Below, piece after piece: positions 43,360 to 43,987 of a DNA stretch of 43,987 nt. Origin of the DNA: Candidatus Muiribacteriota bacterium (GTDB lineage Bacteria; Muiribacteriota; DAOVTB01); the NCBI GenBank assembly GCA_030633305.1, contig DAOVTB010000014.1:1-43987 (forward strand). The letters run 5' to 3'. The position numbers were made by a program, and so were the translations under genes. Position 1 is the stretch's first letter, and each line of letters begins with the position of its first letter. Below the pieces are notes generated by a model. The model made no database searches. It worked only from the letters and a program-made list of their open reading frames with translations, and was not told the origin of the DNA.

Positions 43360-43987
43360 TAATTTCGGGTCGACCGGTTCATAAAGCTTATGATTACTGG
43401 GTTTCAATGGATAAACAAGTCCAGATTGGTGATTATGTAAAGGTTCCTTTTGGGCGAGGAAGTTCTTTGGCTGGAGGATGGGTTACCGGGATAAAAGATG
43501 TTTGCGATATTGGACTGGATAAACTCAAAAAGGTTGACGCAATTTTTGGTGAAATAATTCCGTCTGATCTGGTACAGCTTGGCAATAGGATCAGTGAATA
43601 TTATTGCTGCCCTGCTGGAACGGCATTTTCCTGTATTGCACCTGTTCTTGAAGAAAATCTCGAAAAAAATGTATTGAAAAAAGTAATAGCGATAAAGGAC
43701 CGGGAAAAAGAAATATTACGGATTAGTGAATCTCAGAAAAAAGTCCTGGAGTTTCTTGATAACACACGCGAATTTTATACCAAATCAAGCATTGCAACAG
43801 AATTGAATATATCAATTTCTCCATTGAACACACTTATAAAAAAAGGTGTTTTAGAAGAAATAATGATTAAAAAGTTTAAGACTCCATATAAAAAAATAGA
43901 GATTAAAAGAGATGAGGAACTTATACTTACAGAAGAACAGAATTCAGCACTTGAAAATATTTTTTCAATGCTTCAGGATGATGGTGA
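43326..43987 (+). CDS. priA: Primosomal protein N' (PriA helicase), N-terminal fragment cut by the window end
   Basis: 220 residues visible, frame open to the last base; full PriA is ~700-800. The N-terminal 3'-DNA-binding domain is recognisable: KAYDYWVSMDKQVQIGDYVK then VPFGRGSSLAGGWVTGI, matching PriA's 'f.Y.vP......G.rV.VpFG.r...g.V'. A winged-helix-like linker follows and LTEEQNSALENI starts the helicase core ('Lt.eQ..a...i'). It restarts stalled replication forks. The start at 43326 overlaps the DUF5685-like gene by 34 bases, with AAAAAGATGGA upstream. It is absent from the ORF track because it runs off the edge. Confidence 0.85.
   Translation, partial: MAETDKKILEIVISGRPVHKAYDYWVSMDKQVQIGDYVKVPFGRGSSLAGGWVTGIKDVCDIGLDKLKKVDAIFGEIIPSDLVQLGNRISEYYCCPAGTAFSCIAPVLEENLEKNVLKKVIAIKDREKEILRISESQKKVLEFLDNTREFYTKSSIATELNISISPLNTLIKKGVLEEIMIKKFKTPYKKIEIKRDEELILTEEQNSALENIFSMLQDDG

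Overview
The window is AT-rich DNA from a bacterium that looks anaerobic. The evidence is a ferredoxin-dependent 2-oxoacid oxidoreductase operon, a class III ribonucleotide reductase with its activase, and several radical-SAM enzymes. A lipoprotein signal, secreted proteins, competence/prepilin genes and a FliK-like/FlhB-like gene pair suggest a cell with an elaborate envelope and perhaps motility. Lysyl-tRNA synthetase is the class I type, and a class II-derived EpmA is also present. I cannot assign a phylum from sequence alone; uncultivated groups such as Wallbacteria, Riflebacteria or Muiribacteriota would fit, but that is a guess. I found no rRNA, tRNA, CRISPR array, integrase or transposase.

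Layout: 0.2-1.8 kb, FliK-like and FlhB-like (YlqG/YlqH-type) genes. 2.1-5.4 kb, P-loop ATPase plus a four-subunit 2-oxoacid:ferredoxin oxidoreductase. 5.7-7.1 kb, a secreted LmeA/DUF2993-like protein and TrmH. 7.1-10.4 kb (minus strand), a DNA-uptake operon (ComEA-like, ComEC membrane part, separate ComEC-like metallo-beta-lactamase part, small zinc-ribbon protein). 10.8-16.1 kb, a very large secreted Asp-box/Ig-like protein interrupted by one in-frame stop. 16.2-17.7 kb, class I LysRS. 17.9-20.1 kb, two secreted proteins of unknown function. 20.0-24.3 kb (minus), nrdG, a separate 49-residue glycyl-radical gene, nrdD and a radical SAM/SPASM gene. 24.5 kb, an A24 prepilin peptidase. 25.4-31.4 kb, a compact four-gene operon (secreted protein with five copies of an LD motif, possible GT-B-like protein, methyltransferase, EpmA). 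31.7-42.1 kb, a ~3250-residue lipoprotein of about 34 tandem carboxypeptidase-regulatory-like domains, overlapping two small membrane-protein genes. 42.5 kb to the end, a DUF5685-like gene and the start of priA.

The most unusual large-scale feature is the density and variety of short dispersed repeats. I recognise at least seven families. A: CTGCGTTCTCAGCGGCCTCTGCGCG. B: a 9-bp-period ACATGAAGG/ACACGAAGG element. C: CACAAAGGCACTAAGGCACAAAG. D: CCACAGATTAACACAGAT. E: GGGAGGGTCTGTGACCCTCCC. F: GGGGTCAG...CTGACCCC hairpins with an upstream AATAGTTAAT tag. G: ATACTGCGA...TCGCAGTAT palindromes. They usually start within a few to about 20 bases after a stop codon, sit in composite arrays, and in three genes are read as protein. 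Families F and G show compensatory base changes, so the folded hairpin rather than the primary sequence appears to be maintained. The com operon has repeats at the 3' end of every gene, and its ComEC is split exactly at a repeat array.
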